From the NCBI GenBank assembly GCA_023423275.1, contig JAFAFW010000043.1:9329-73328 (forward strand): a stretch of DNA of 64,000 bases. The letters are read 5' to 3'. Below are positions 1 through 9,100 of the stretch, piece after piece. The notes under the pieces are model-generated. The model did not search any database. It was not told where the DNA came from and worked only from the letters and a program-made list of their open reading frames with translations. Source of the DNA: Pseudomonadota bacterium (GTDB lineage Bacteria > Pseudomonadota > Alphaproteobacteria > Rhizobiales > Hyphomicrobiaceae). Positions within the stretch are counted from its first letter, which is position 1; every line of letters begins with the position of its first letter. A program made the position numbers and the translations under genes.

Positions 1-761
1 AAGCCCCAGCGCGTGAATTCGCATTCGCCACCGGCAACCGGGATCGGCTGGCCGCGACGGACTTCTTCGTAGGAGCCGAGATCGTCCGGCACCACGGGCT
101 CCTCGAACCAACCGATATCCAGCGGTGTAACGGCGCGGCCGAGCGCGATCGCGTCGATGGCGTCATAGCCGTGATTGGCGTCGAGCATCAGCCCGATCTT
201 CGGACCCATCGCCTCGCGCACGGCGCGGATGAGGGCGATGTCCTCCGGAATGCCGAAGCCGATCTTGAGTTTGACCGCGCCAAACCCTTCTTTGACGTAG
301 CCCTGGACCTCCGCGACGATGTAGTCGAGCGGGTCGCCGGTGTCGCGCCGGTAGGTGCCTGTGGCGTAGGCCGGAACGCTGGTCCGCAGCGGGCCACCCA
401 TGAGCTGGTGAACGGGTGCCTCGAAGTGCTTGCCCTTGATGTCCCATAGAGCGATGTCGACACCGCTGATCGCGCAGACCGTCAACCCCTTCTGCCCCTG
501 GTCGCGGAACTGATTATAGAGTGTCTGCCAGATCCGATCGGTGGCCAGCGCGTCCTGGCCGATCAGGAGCGGCCGGAACGCCTGGACGATGGCGGCGTTC
601 AATCGAGCCGGACCGAAGCACTCTCCCCACCCCGTCGTGCCATCCTCGCAGACAATCTCGACGATGCACCCGGCCCGCGTGTCAGCGCGATTGAAGGACC
701 AGGAGAAGGGGGTGTCGATCTTTGCCTCCAAGACATGGGTGTTTACCTCCGCAATCTTCAT
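1..761 (-). CDS. Enolase-superfamily (mandelate racemase/muconate lactonizing) enzyme, 3' end cut by window
   Basis: Reading from the ATG at 761 towards base 1 stays open for 253 residues and runs off the window, so the C-terminal third is missing. The N-terminal capping domain starts MKIAEVNTHVLEAKID. The barrel part shows the KLKIG motif (Lys164/Lys166), a metal-ligand Asp in LMLDANHGYD (about Asp194), Glu in WFEEP (about Glu220) and Glu in GGE (about Glu246). This is the pattern of sugar-acid dehydratases and racemases that abstract a proton alpha to a carboxylate in the presence of Mg2+. It is divergent from a dctPQM TRAP transporter, which fits catabolism of an imported sugar acid. The exact substrate cannot be told. 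Confidence 0.9.
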   Translation of the reverse strand, partial: MKIAEVNTHVLEAKIDTPFSWSFNRADTRAGCIVEIVCEDGTTGWGECFGPARLNAAIVQAFRPLLIGQDALATDRIWQTLYNQFRDQGQKGLTVCAISGVDIALWDIKGKHFEAPVHQLMGGPLRTSVPAYATGTYRRDTGDPLDYIVAEVQGYVKEGFGAVKLKIGFGIPEDIALIRAVREAMGPKIGLMLDANHGYDAIDAIALGRAVTPLDIGWFEEPVVPDDLGSYEEVRRGQPIPVAGGECEFTRWG

Positions 762-892
762 CTCGTTTGTCCTTTTTGGGTGGCATGGTTCGTATACGTA
801 AGCTATCGTCCGGGCAACTTTGGTCGCCAAGACCCAAAACAGAATCGCTTGTCCAGGCAAGGGCAAGTGGATCAATCAGTGGAGGAGACACA
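762..892. promoter_or_regulatory. Divergent promoter region between enolase-family gene and dctP
   Basis: This 131-base gap separates two divergent catabolic genes, so it should hold both promoters. A strong Shine-Dalgarno GGAGGA lies just before the dctP ATG at 893. I see no clear operator palindrome, and no regulator gene is in view on this side of the window. Confidence 0.45.
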
Positions 893-1891
893 ATGATTAA
901 ACGCAGAACCGTTCTTGCTGGCCTCGGGGCAACCGCCGCCGGCGTCCTTGGCATGCCTGCAATCGTACGCGCGCAGGCCCCGATCACCCTCAACGGCGCC
1001 TCACAATTCAACGATGATCACGCCTTCACCAAGGCGTTGGCCAAATTCGGTGAAGACGTCAAGAAGGCCTATGGCAAGCCGTTCGAATTCGTGCTGCACA
1101 AAAATTCGTCGCTGGGCCTCGAGAAGCAGTATTTCGAGTACATGGCGCAGGGCAAAGCGGTCGACTTCGCGGTCGTGTCACCGGCGCACATGTCGACCTT
1201 CTCCAAGGCCGCGCCGTTCATCGACGCCCCGTTCGTATTCCGTGACCTCGATCACTTGAACAAGGTGGTCGAGGCCGACCTTCTGGCCCCGGTCGCCAAG
1301 GAAATCGCCGACAAGGCGGACGTCATGCTGATCGGCTACGGCGGTGGCGGCGTGCGGAACATCTTCATCAACAAGCCGATCGACACGCTGGCCGGTCTGA
1401 AGGGTCTGAAGGTCCGCGTCCAGGGCGCGCCGATCTGGTCGAAGACATTCGCAGCCGTCGGCATGTCACCGACCGTCATCGCTTACAACGAGGTCTATAA
1501 CGCCATTCAGAACAACGTCATCAGCGCGGGCGAAAACGAAGCCGCCGGCGTCGAGGCGATGAAGTTCTACGAAGTGGCGCCGAACCTGACGCTCACCAAG
1601 CACGCGATGACGATCCGGCCGATCTGCTTCTCCGGCAAGACGTTCAAGAACCTGCCGAAAGATCTGCAGGAGATCATCATCAAGGTCGGTAAGGAAGCCG
1701 GCGACTATGGCCGCCAGGTCGAGTCTTCGGAAGATCAAAAGAAGCTGGACGCGTTGCAGGCCGAGGGCAAGCTGAAGCAGATCGAGTTCAAGGATCGCCC
1801 GGAAATGCAGAAGCTTGCGGCTCCGGTCATGTCCGCCTACGCCGATGAGATCGGTGTCGGCGATCTCTACAAGAAGATCAACGCGCTCTAA
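893..1891 (+). CDS. dctP: TRAP transporter solute-binding protein (DctP family)
   Basis: 332 residues, the usual length for DctP-type periplasmic receptors of tripartite ATP-independent transporters. The N-terminus MIKRRTVLAGLGATAAG carries a twin-arginine and a hydrophobic stretch ending near IVRAQA, so Tat export with cleavage around residue 30 is likely. Family features visible include the GLKGLKVRVQGAPIW segment (the conserved arginine that binds the substrate carboxylate) and the following NEVYNAIQNNVISAGENE region. The start at 893 was chosen over upstream in-frame codons because of the GGAGGA site and the signal peptide. It is followed by dctQ and dctM. The likely ligand is an organic or sugar acid, inferred from the divergent enolase-family gene. 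Confidence 0.93.
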   Translation: MIKRRTVLAGLGATAAGVLGMPAIVRAQAPITLNGASQFNDDHAFTKALAKFGEDVKKAYGKPFEFVLHKNSSLGLEKQYFEYMAQGKAVDFAVVSPAHMSTFSKAAPFIDAPFVFRDLDHLNKVVEADLLAPVAKEIADKADVMLIGYGGGGVRNIFINKPIDTLAGLKGLKVRVQGAPIWSKTFAAVGMSPTVIAYNEVYNAIQNNVISAGENEAAGVEAMKFYEVAPNLTLTKHAMTIRPICFSGKTFKNLPKDLQEIIIKVGKEAGDYGRQVESSEDQKKLDALQAEGKLKQIEFKDRPEMQKLAAPVMSAYADEIGVGDLYKKINAL

Positions 1892-1916
1892 GCGATCTTG
1901 CACTTTTGCGATCGCC

Positions 1917-1943
1917 GAACGGCCGGGCCTTTCCCGGCCGTTC
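1917..1943 (+). terminator. Perfect 11-bp stem-loop between dctP and dctQ
   Basis: GAACGGCCGGG at 1917-1927 pairs perfectly with CCCGGCCGTTC at 1933-1943 around a 5-base loop. No long T-run follows, so it is more likely a partial terminator or an mRNA-stabilising hairpin that keeps binding-protein expression above that of the membrane subunits. Confidence 0.6.
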
Positions 1944-1969
1944 TCGTCAGCCTTCATCCGGATAGTCAG

Positions 1970-2491
1970 ATGACAGATTTACCCCCCGCACCAGCGCCGA
2001 CGACGGCCTGGCGCCGCTTTACCGAGTGGTATTCCACGTTGCTTTCGTTTGCGCTGGCGATATCGCTTTTCATCCTCATCATCCCCGTCACTCTTCAGAT
2101 CTTTTCCCGCTATACCGCGCTCATTCCCAGCTATATCTGGACGGAAGAAATGGCGCGCTTCCTGTTCATCTGGACGATCATGATCGGGGCTATGATCGGC
2201 GTGCGGGAATGGACTCATTTCGAGGTCGATCTCTGGCCGCGCATGGGACGCAAGGGTGAGGCTGCATTGTCAATCGCAGCACGTCTCGGGGTTCTGGCTA
2301 TTGCGTTGATTTTTGTATGGGCTGGGCTGCAGTTCACCCAATTCGCCATGAACCGGATTTCAGAACTCGCCGAGCTGCCACTTTGGTATATCCACATCGC
2401 CTGGCCGCTGACCGGACTGACGTGGATTGTCTTCCTCGGTGAGCAGTTCGTTGACAATCTGAAGATTCTTTTCGGGAGGGACGCGGCGTGA
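1970..2491 (+). CDS. dctQ: TRAP transporter small permease (DctQ family)
   Basis: 173 residues with four predicted hydrophobic segments: near residues 20-45 (LLSFALAISLFILIIPVTL), 50-75, 90-115 and 130-150. It includes the WTEEMARFLFIWTIMIGA signature typical of DctQ. The ATG at 1970 was chosen because an upstream in-frame ATG at 1898 would add an unconserved leader running through the stem-loop. The product is the small inner-membrane subunit that pairs with DctM. Its stop overlaps the GTG start of dctM by 4 bases, indicating translational coupling. Confidence 0.9.
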   Translation: MTDLPPAPAPTTAWRRFTEWYSTLLSFALAISLFILIIPVTLQIFSRYTALIPSYIWTEEMARFLFIWTIMIGAMIGVREWTHFEVDLWPRMGRKGEAALSIAARLGVLAIALIFVWAGLQFTQFAMNRISELAELPLWYIHIAWPLTGLTWIVFLGEQFVDNLKILFGRDAA

Positions 2492-3807
2492 CCGGCGCAA
2501 CACTATCGCCGGGCGAAGCCGCGGCAGTTCTCTTCGGGTTGTTCTTTTTCCTGATGTTTATGCGGGTCCCGATCGCGTTCGCGCTAGGCTTGGCCTGTAT
2601 ACCCATTCTTGTCATCGAGCCGCGGCTCGACACGATGACGTTGATGTCGGAGACGTTCAACGCCTTCAACTCGTTCATCCTGCTTGCAGTCCCCTTCTAC
2701 CTGCTGACCGCCAACATCATGAATGTCGGCGGTACCACGGATCGGCTCATGAAGCTGTCCCGCAGCATGGTCGGGCACTTTCCCGGCAGTCTGGCGCAGA
2801 TCAACGTCGTGCTGTCGATGTTCTTTGCCGGTATTTCCGGATCAGCCACTGCGGACGCCGCCAGCCAGTCAAAACTCTTTATCGAGGCACAGACCCGCGA
2901 AGGCTACGATCTGTCGTTTTCTGTCGCGATTACCGCAGTGTCTGCGGTCATGGCGGTGATCATCCCTCCGTCGATCGTCATGATCGTCTGGGGCGGCATC
3001 CTCACCGTCTCGATCGGCGGTCTTTTCCTTGCAGGCATTCTGCCCGGCCTCCTGATCGGCGTGGCTCAGATGGCGACGGTGCACATCTATGCCAAGCGCC
3101 GTGGCTACCCCACGTATCCGCGGTCGACCTGGCGTGAGTTGCTCTGCGCGACCTGGGTATCGATCCCCGCGCTGATGACGCCTGCGATCATCATCGGTGG
3201 TAAAATCTTCGGCCTGTTCACTGCGACCGAGGCGGCCTGCATCGCCGTGCTGTACGCTGGAACGCTATCGTTCATCGTGTATCGCGAAATGAACGTGAAG
3301 ACGTTCTACGAAGCTCTGCTCGACACCGGCAAACTGGCGGGCATTACGCTGTTTTGCGTCGGCACCGCCAGCGCTTTCGGGTGGCTTCTTGCATATTACA
3401 AAATCCCCGAAGCCATCCTGTCGGGCGTGTCGGCGTGGAACATGGGTTTCCTGGCAACCGGCTTCTTCATCGCGGGCGTATTCCTTGTCGTTGGGTGCTT
3501 TCTTGACGCCATTCCCGCGATCATCATTTGCGCACCGATCCTCGAACCGCTGACACGCACCGTGTCGATGGAGCCTATCCATTTCGCGATGATCAGCATT
3601 GTTTCGCTCGCTTTCGGCTTGGTGACTCCGCCATACGGGCTCTGCCTGCTGATCGCCTGCGCGATCGCCGGCATACCACTGCGAGCAGCCCTCAAGGACG
3701 TGTGCCTTATGTTGATCCCGATGATTATCGTGCTGGCCATGGTGATCATCTGGCCGCAGGTGTCACTGCTGGTCCCAAGCATCCTGGCGCCGGAATTCTT
3801 GCGCTAA
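2488..3807 (+). CDS. dctM: TRAP transporter large permease (DctM family)
   Basis: 439 residues with about 12 hydrophobic helices, the standard DctM length. Characteristic features are the early FMRVPIAFALGLA segment, FAGISGSATADAASQSKLFI, and the VIIPPSIVMIVWG loop. It starts with GTG inside a GTGA overlap with dctQ. It is the Na+- or H+-coupled translocating subunit in the inner membrane and completes a dctPQM operon. Confidence 0.93.
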   Translation: MTGATLSPGEAAAVLFGLFFFLMFMRVPIAFALGLACIPILVIEPRLDTMTLMSETFNAFNSFILLAVPFYLLTANIMNVGGTTDRLMKLSRSMVGHFPGSLAQINVVLSMFFAGISGSATADAASQSKLFIEAQTREGYDLSFSVAITAVSAVMAVIIPPSIVMIVWGGILTVSIGGLFLAGILPGLLIGVAQMATVHIYAKRRGYPTYPRSTWRELLCATWVSIPALMTPAIIIGGKIFGLFTATEAACIAVLYAGTLSFIVYREMNVKTFYEALLDTGKLAGITLFCVGTASAFGWLLAYYKIPEAILSGVSAWNMGFLATGFFIAGVFLVVGCFLDAIPAIIICAPILEPLTRTVSMEPIHFAMISIVSLAFGLVTPPYGLCLLIACAIAGIPLRAALKDVCLMLIPMIIVLAMVIIWPQVSLLVPSILAPEFLR

Positions 3808-3842
3808 CGGCAGGGCTCAAATCCCAGGCCCAACAATGAGGC

Positions 3843-3884
3843 AGGACGGCTGCCTTGATCCGGTCACGGAACAGCCGCCGTCCT
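3843..3884 (+). terminator. Stem-loop after dctPQM
   Basis: AGGACGGCTG at 3843-3852 can pair with the end of CAGCCGCCGTCCT at 3872-3884, leaving a three-base bulge. It lies 36 bases after the dctM stop. There is no clear T-tract, so termination efficiency is uncertain. Confidence 0.4.
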
Positions 3885-3952
3885 CCCGTGCGCGTGCCGC
3901 AAAGACCAGATAATTGGTTCGTCCTCTGAGTAAGTTGGAGGAGGGTATCCAG

Positions 3953-5068
3953 ATGAGCTGGTCTCATATTTTGTCCGCGGTCGTGTTCGCCGTGCCCTTG
4001 GCGACGGGCATCACAGCGGTTCACGCCGCCGAGCCGGACTCGCGCCTGCTCAAACCCGTGACACACAAAAACCTGTCGATCTATTTCGTCCGTGGCCCGT
4101 CATCGTCCGGGCCGGTTCCGCTGACGCTGCAGGAGGCACTCGCCAAAGGTACGGTCAACGTCCACGAGACCGGCCAGGTCAATGAGCTGGTCATCGAAAA
4201 TACCGGAAAGAACGACGTGTTCGTGCAGGCCGGCGACATCGTCAAAGGCGGCAAGCAGGATCGTGTTCTGACGGTCAGCCTGCTGGTGCCTGCCGGCTCG
4301 GGTCAGGTGCCGATCGGCGCCTACTGCGTCGAACATGGGCGCTGGTCGCCGCGCGGCGCCGAAGATGCCATGCGCTTCAACAGCGCTGAAAAATCCGTTC
4401 CATCACGCGAAGCCAAACTCGCGATGCTCGCGCCGGAGAAGCCACGCCGCGCAGCCGACAACCGATCAATCCTGTCGGAGCCAGAGACGGCGCGACAGAC
4501 CAGCCGGATCACCAATCAGCGTCATCATCGCGGCGAGCCTGCCCCGCGATCCCGACAGTCCGAAGTCTGGGCCCAAGTCGCCAAAATCCAGAGTGCCCTT
4601 TCGGCCAATGTGAATGAGAGCGTGAATTCCCGTGTGTCCGCGTCAAGTCTTCAACTCAGCCTGGAAAACCAGAAGCTCGCCGAAACACGTGCCCGCTATA
4701 TCGACACGTTGAAGATGGCCGGCGTTGAGCACACGGATGTCGTGGGCGTCGTTATCGCAATCAATGGCCGGATCAGCAGCGCGGATGTTTATCCGTCAAA
4801 CGGGCTTTTCAAGAAGATGTGGCCCAAACTGCTCGAAGCCGCGGCGACCGAAGCCATCAGCGGAAACAGTGAAAGCCAGGCCGAGGCTCCGCCTATTGCA
4901 TCGGTGCAGGCCTTCCTGACGGCGGCGGAGAATGGAACGTCGGCATCCGCCTCAAACCTAGACAGCAAACTCATCGATCAGGAGATCCGCGACGGCGATA
5001 AAACCCTCGTGGTCGAGAGCCGGCGCAAGGATGGCGGCTTTATTCATCGCGCCTACCTCGCGAAGTAA
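3953..5068 (+). CDS. Secreted ARPP-1-like domain protein
   Basis: 371 residues. The first 25 form a Sec signal peptide ending AVHAA. The mature part resembles the ARPP-1 family (associated with ADP-ribosylglycohydrolase and rhodanese-phosphatase genes): PLTLQEALAKGTVNV, NELVIENTGKNDVFVQAGD, IVKGGKQDRV near residues 96-105, and CVEHGRW at 125-131. The second half has VWAQVAKIQSALSANVNESV and VVGVVIAINGRISSADVY before KKMWPKLLEA, the usual C-terminal part of that family. Residues about 150-200 are Arg/Ser/Pro-rich and probably disordered. The start was chosen for the GGAGGAG site and the signal. The molecular function of the family is not established to my knowledge, and export is unusual. Confidence 0.72.
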   Translation: MSWSHILSAVVFAVPLATGITAVHAAEPDSRLLKPVTHKNLSIYFVRGPSSSGPVPLTLQEALAKGTVNVHETGQVNELVIENTGKNDVFVQAGDIVKGGKQDRVLTVSLLVPAGSGQVPIGAYCVEHGRWSPRGAEDAMRFNSAEKSVPSREAKLAMLAPEKPRRAADNRSILSEPETARQTSRITNQRHHRGEPAPRSRQSEVWAQVAKIQSALSANVNESVNSRVSASSLQLSLENQKLAETRARYIDTLKMAGVEHTDVVGVVIAINGRISSADVYPSNGLFKKMWPKLLEAAATEAISGNSESQAEAPPIASVQAFLTAAENGTSASASNLDSKLIDQEIRDGDKTLVVESRRKDGGFIHRAYLAK

Positions 5069-5090
5069 CTGGCCGATCGTGATCAGAAAC

Positions 5091-5117
5091 GGCGCCGAAT
5101 CACCTGATGTCGGCGCC
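5091..5117. terminator. 8-bp inverted repeat, probable terminator hairpin
   Basis: GGCGCCGA at 5091-5098 pairs with TCGGCGCC at 5110-5117, 22 bases after the ARPP-1 gene stop. No poly-T follows. The rest of 5118-5332 shows nothing recognisable apart from the promoter and ribosome-binding region of the next gene. Confidence 0.4.
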
Positions 5118-5332
5118 GCTTGCCATTTCCATCATCCGGAGAAATGCAGCAAGCGGCACAACCAATTCCTGTGGCAACCGGGCGACAATGGATATTCCCG
5201 CCAGCAATTTCGCCACCGCAATTCAGCGTCACACGAGTGTCTCATCTTGACACCAATCCCCGGCGCGGCAACCACTCGTTAACTGTGCGCGCGTATCGCT
5301 GACGGCCGACGCTTCTCAGGGGGAGAATTTCG

Positions 5333-6121
5333 ATGCGGGCGGGATCTTTCGCGGGCGCAGCCTATGGGCTCGTCGGCGCAGTGTTATTTGCAGGACCGGT
5401 ACTGGCCGGCGGTATGAAGGACTATGGACCCGTTGAGACCGTCAGCCCGAAATCGACGGTGGTATTCTCCGGGGCCGAGGCGTCCAAGGATGCTTCTTAC
5501 TTCTATTCAGGCGTCATTTACGCTCTGAACCGCGACCTGGGCCGTGATGGTTTCCTGCTGCGGGCCTACGGCGGCGTCGCGATGTACGAATACGACACGG
5601 TCTCGGTGCCAGGCGGCAGGGTCGATGGAGACGGCTATCAGGTCGACGCGATGCTCGGCTATATCTGGCACCTGGGGCACCTGAACTTCAGCGCCTATCT
5701 CGGTGTCGACTATCAGGATTACGACCTGACGCCGAACGATCCGGACAGCGACGTCAACGGTGACGAGGTCGGCTTCAAGGTGGCCGCGGACATCATGTCG
5801 GCCGGTGGACCTGTCTATTACACATTGCAAGGCAGCTACTCGACCGCATTCGATACGTATTGGGCACGTGCCCGCGTCGGCCTCGATACCGGCCGCTTCG
5901 TCATCGGTCCCGAAGGCGTGGTCCTCGGCAGCGATGGCTGGGATGCCCAGCGCGTCGGCGGCTTTGCCATGCTCCGCTTCGAGCTCTCACCCTCGCTGCT
6001 CAGCGAAATCACCGTCAACGCCGGCTATCAGTTCGTCAGTGGTGACGACAGCTCCAACACTGGCGGCACGAGCGGTGGCGAAGGCGCTTACGGCGGTATC
6101 GGCTTTGCGATGGTCTTCTGA
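5333..6121 (+). CDS. bcsS: BcsS-like outer-membrane beta-barrel protein
   Basis: 262 residues with a Sec signal peptide (MRAGSFAGAAYGLVGAVLFAGPVLAGG). The rest alternates hydrophobic and aromatic strands typical of a beta-barrel, for example FLLRAYGGVAMYEYDT, GHLNFSAYLGVDYQDYD, YYTLQGSYSTAFDTYWARARVG, and a final GGIGFAMVF ending in an aromatic residue. This matches the alphaproteobacterial cellulose biosynthesis protein BcsS family. A GGGGGAG site precedes the ATG. It is convergent with the deacetylase/glycosyltransferase fusion and shares a terminator region with it, so it may be the outer-membrane component for that glycan. No bcsA or bcsB is nearby. Confidence 0.75.
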   Translation: MRAGSFAGAAYGLVGAVLFAGPVLAGGMKDYGPVETVSPKSTVVFSGAEASKDASYFYSGVIYALNRDLGRDGFLLRAYGGVAMYEYDTVSVPGGRVDGDGYQVDAMLGYIWHLGHLNFSAYLGVDYQDYDLTPNDPDSDVNGDEVGFKVAADIMSAGGPVYYTLQGSYSTAFDTYWARARVGLDTGRFVIGPEGVVLGSDGWDAQRVGGFAMLRFELSPSLLSEITVNAGYQFVSGDDSSNTGGTSGGEGAYGGIGFAMVF

Positions 6122-6144
6122 GCGAGCCTTGACGTCATGAGATC

Positions 6145-6185
6145 AGGGCCACCGGTCATATCCGACCGGTGGCCCTTTCTTTTTT
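6145..6185 (+). terminator. Rho-independent terminator after bcsS-like gene
   Basis: AGGGCCACCGGT at 6145-6156 pairs perfectly with ACCGGTGGCCCT at 6165-6176 around an 8-base loop, followed by TTCTTTTTT at 6177-6185. This is a classic intrinsic terminator for the plus strand. Confidence 0.92.
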
Positions 6186-6194
6186 GGCGATCGG

Positions 6195-9100
6195 TCACTC
6201 GGCAGCGATCAACCGCGGAGGCTCTGACATGCCGGCCAGCTTAGACGCCTCGATCTCGGCTTTCGCTGCAGGCTTCGCAAAACCGCGCCGTTGCAGCTTT
6301 CCCCATCCCATCATGCTTCCACGGATGGCCGCCATCATCGCGCGCACGGCAACCACATAAATGAGCTGACGATAGCAGAAGCGCTGCACCACGATCAGCG
6401 GCAGCAGCGACCAATCCGCGCCGCGCCGGTCGAGCCGGAACGCCATGATGGCGACCGCGAGCTCGAGCGCCTGGAACGCCAGCCAATAGACGAGGATGCT
6501 GGATGAGCCACCGGACAGATTGAACGTACCGCGCGTGGCAAAGTCCCAGAGATCTCCCGTGAGGCGTAGCACCAGCGCCAGATCGATGACCGGCGAGATC
6601 AGCGCGAACAAAAACTGACAGATCAGGATGTTCGGCAAGGCGAAGTATTTCACGCCAGCAGCCTTCACATTGCGGATGTTCATCACATGCTTGAAGGCAA
6701 CCTGCAGCGTGCCGAACATCCAACGGAAACGCTGCTTCAGGAACTGGTTGATGGTGTCCGGCGCCTCGGTCATGGCGAACGCGCGCGGCTCGGAGAGGAC
6801 CTTCCAGTCCGCACACTCCAGCTTCAACGTGAGATCGGCATCCTCGGCCAGTGTGTCCGTATCGTAACCGCCAACCGCGAGAACGGCCGACCGGCGCCAC
6901 GCGCCGATGGCACCCGGCACCACGATGATGCCGTTGGCCAGTTCCAGCGCGCGACGGTCGAGGTTCTGGCTCGTCACATATTCGAGCGACTGGAAGCGCG
7001 TCAGCAACCCGCCCGGGTTCGCCACGTGGATGGCACCGGCGACCGCCCCCACGGACGGATCGCCGAAATGGCGCACAAGCAGGCTGATGGCATCCGGATC
7101 GAGCCGCGTGTCGGCATCGATGGCGACGATGATCTCCGCATCCGTGCTGGCCAGCGCGAGGTTCAGCGCACTCGCCTTGCCGCCATTCGGCTTGACGAGA
7201 AGTTTGACTCGTGGATCGGCGGCGAACGCCTGGCGTACAATCTCCACCGTGCGATCGGTCGAGCCGTCATCGACGACCAGGATTTCGAAAGTCACATCGT
7301 TGCTCTCCAGCAGCGAGGAGACGCTGTCGACGATCACCTTTTCCTCGTTGTAAGCCGGAACAACGACGGCGATGGAACGCGGCGTCCATGCCACCGTGGC
7401 CCGGGCCAGCTCCTTGCGCGACTGGATCCAGGCCGCGGCAGCGACGAGCAGCAGGCGCGCCACGCCAACCGCGATGCCGATCACGAACACCAGCGCCAGC
7501 GCCATATTGAAATGACGCGCGAGGCTGAACCCGACATCGTTGATCAGGCTGACGTAGCGGCCGTCCTCAGCCAACGGCGGCATGATCTCGTTGCGCGACA
7601 GGCCGAGCAGCTCGCTGACGGTCACCAGCCGGAAGCCGCGGGCACGCAGTTCATCGATAAGGCGCGGCAGCGCTTCAACGGTCTGGCTGCGATCTCCACC
7701 GGCATCGTGCAGAAGGACCACGTTGCCCCGCCCCGTCATCGCATAGTCGATCGTGCGCTTGACGATTTCGTCGGCACCCGGCTGCGCCCAGTCCAGCGGA
7801 TCGATCTTGAGGCCGATCGTGATGTAGCCCATCGCGGCCGACGCCAGCAGCGTACGGGCCTGATCTCGAGTCTCGGGCTCGATGTCTTTGACGAACGGCG
7901 GCCGGAACAGAACCGTGCGCACGCCGATCTTGGATTCGAGCACGCGCTGCGTAGCGTTTAGCTCCAGATCGAGCTGTGCGGCCGGGATCTCCGCGAGGTT
8001 CGGATGGGTGAAGGTGTGATTGCCAATATCGTGGCCACCATTATAGACATCGCGCAGGATATCGGGCTCGAGAGCCGCATTGGCACCGAGGACGAAGAAC
8101 GTCGCCTTGGCGTCTTTTTCCTTGAGAACCTTGAGAATCTCCGGCGTGAAGGTGCGCGACGGACCATCGTCGAACGTCAGCGCAATCAGCTTCTCGCTGC
8201 TGTGGCCCCAACGCGTGATCGTCAGAGAGCGCGGAAGCTGCGGCATCTCCTGGTCGGTGATCAGGTTGTGCTCAGCATTATATTCGAAGGTCCGCTTGCC
8301 GGTGGTGACACGATCGGCGGCCTTGAGCACTTCACCGTCGCCCTTGTAGACGACCTCGCCGCTCGGCTCGACGACCTCCAACGCCTTCGCGCTTCCGGCA
8401 TTCGGCACCTGTCCGCGCGCAAACGTATGCCAGACGGTGGGATCTTCCGTGCCGAGCCGCCACAGCGCGACCCCGGCCGGTCCCATCGCCAGAGCGGCTC
8501 CGATCTGATTGAACGCCGAGACACCGTCGAGAATCCAGACCGTGTGACGGCGATTGCTCCCATCCTGATACGAGAACGTCGTGTTCAGTGCCGGCTCATC
8601 GAATTGGATCTGGGCACCGGCCTCTGCGACCGTATCCCATGCTGCCGACACCGGCATACGCCGCGACGTGCCGCTCTCGGTCCAATCGATGGCGTAAGAC
8701 CCGAACGCCACGACCAGCTTCTCACCCGCAACCTGCCCGAACGCCTCATCGAGCTCAGCCTCGAACCAGCCTTGCGCAGCCAACGGTCCGGCGTCTTCGC
8801 CCTCCCAGTGATCGTCATAGGCCAGCAGGATCACCTTGTCGGAGACCTCCGCGAGATCGACGATATCGATACGCCGCTCATACGCCGGAAGGACCGTGTT
8901 GACTTCGAGTTCAGCAGCGGCGAACAGCGCACGCAGTTCACCGACGAATTCCAGATACAGCGGAGCGCTGGCATCCGGCAGGGATTTGAAGTCCACCGTA
9001 ATACCGGCGAACCCGCCATCGCGAACATAGGCAAGGAGGTTCTGCGATAGCTTGGCCCTGGCCTCGGCGCTCGCTAGCAGTTGCGCGACGTTGGCGGCAT

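Noticed and set aside
6687..7961. Long plus-strand open frame (424 codons) and others opposite the GH18/NodB/GT2 gene
   Set aside because: It is antisense to a clear multi-domain enzyme, has Arg/His/Asp-rich shadow composition and no recognisable domain or ribosome-binding site.
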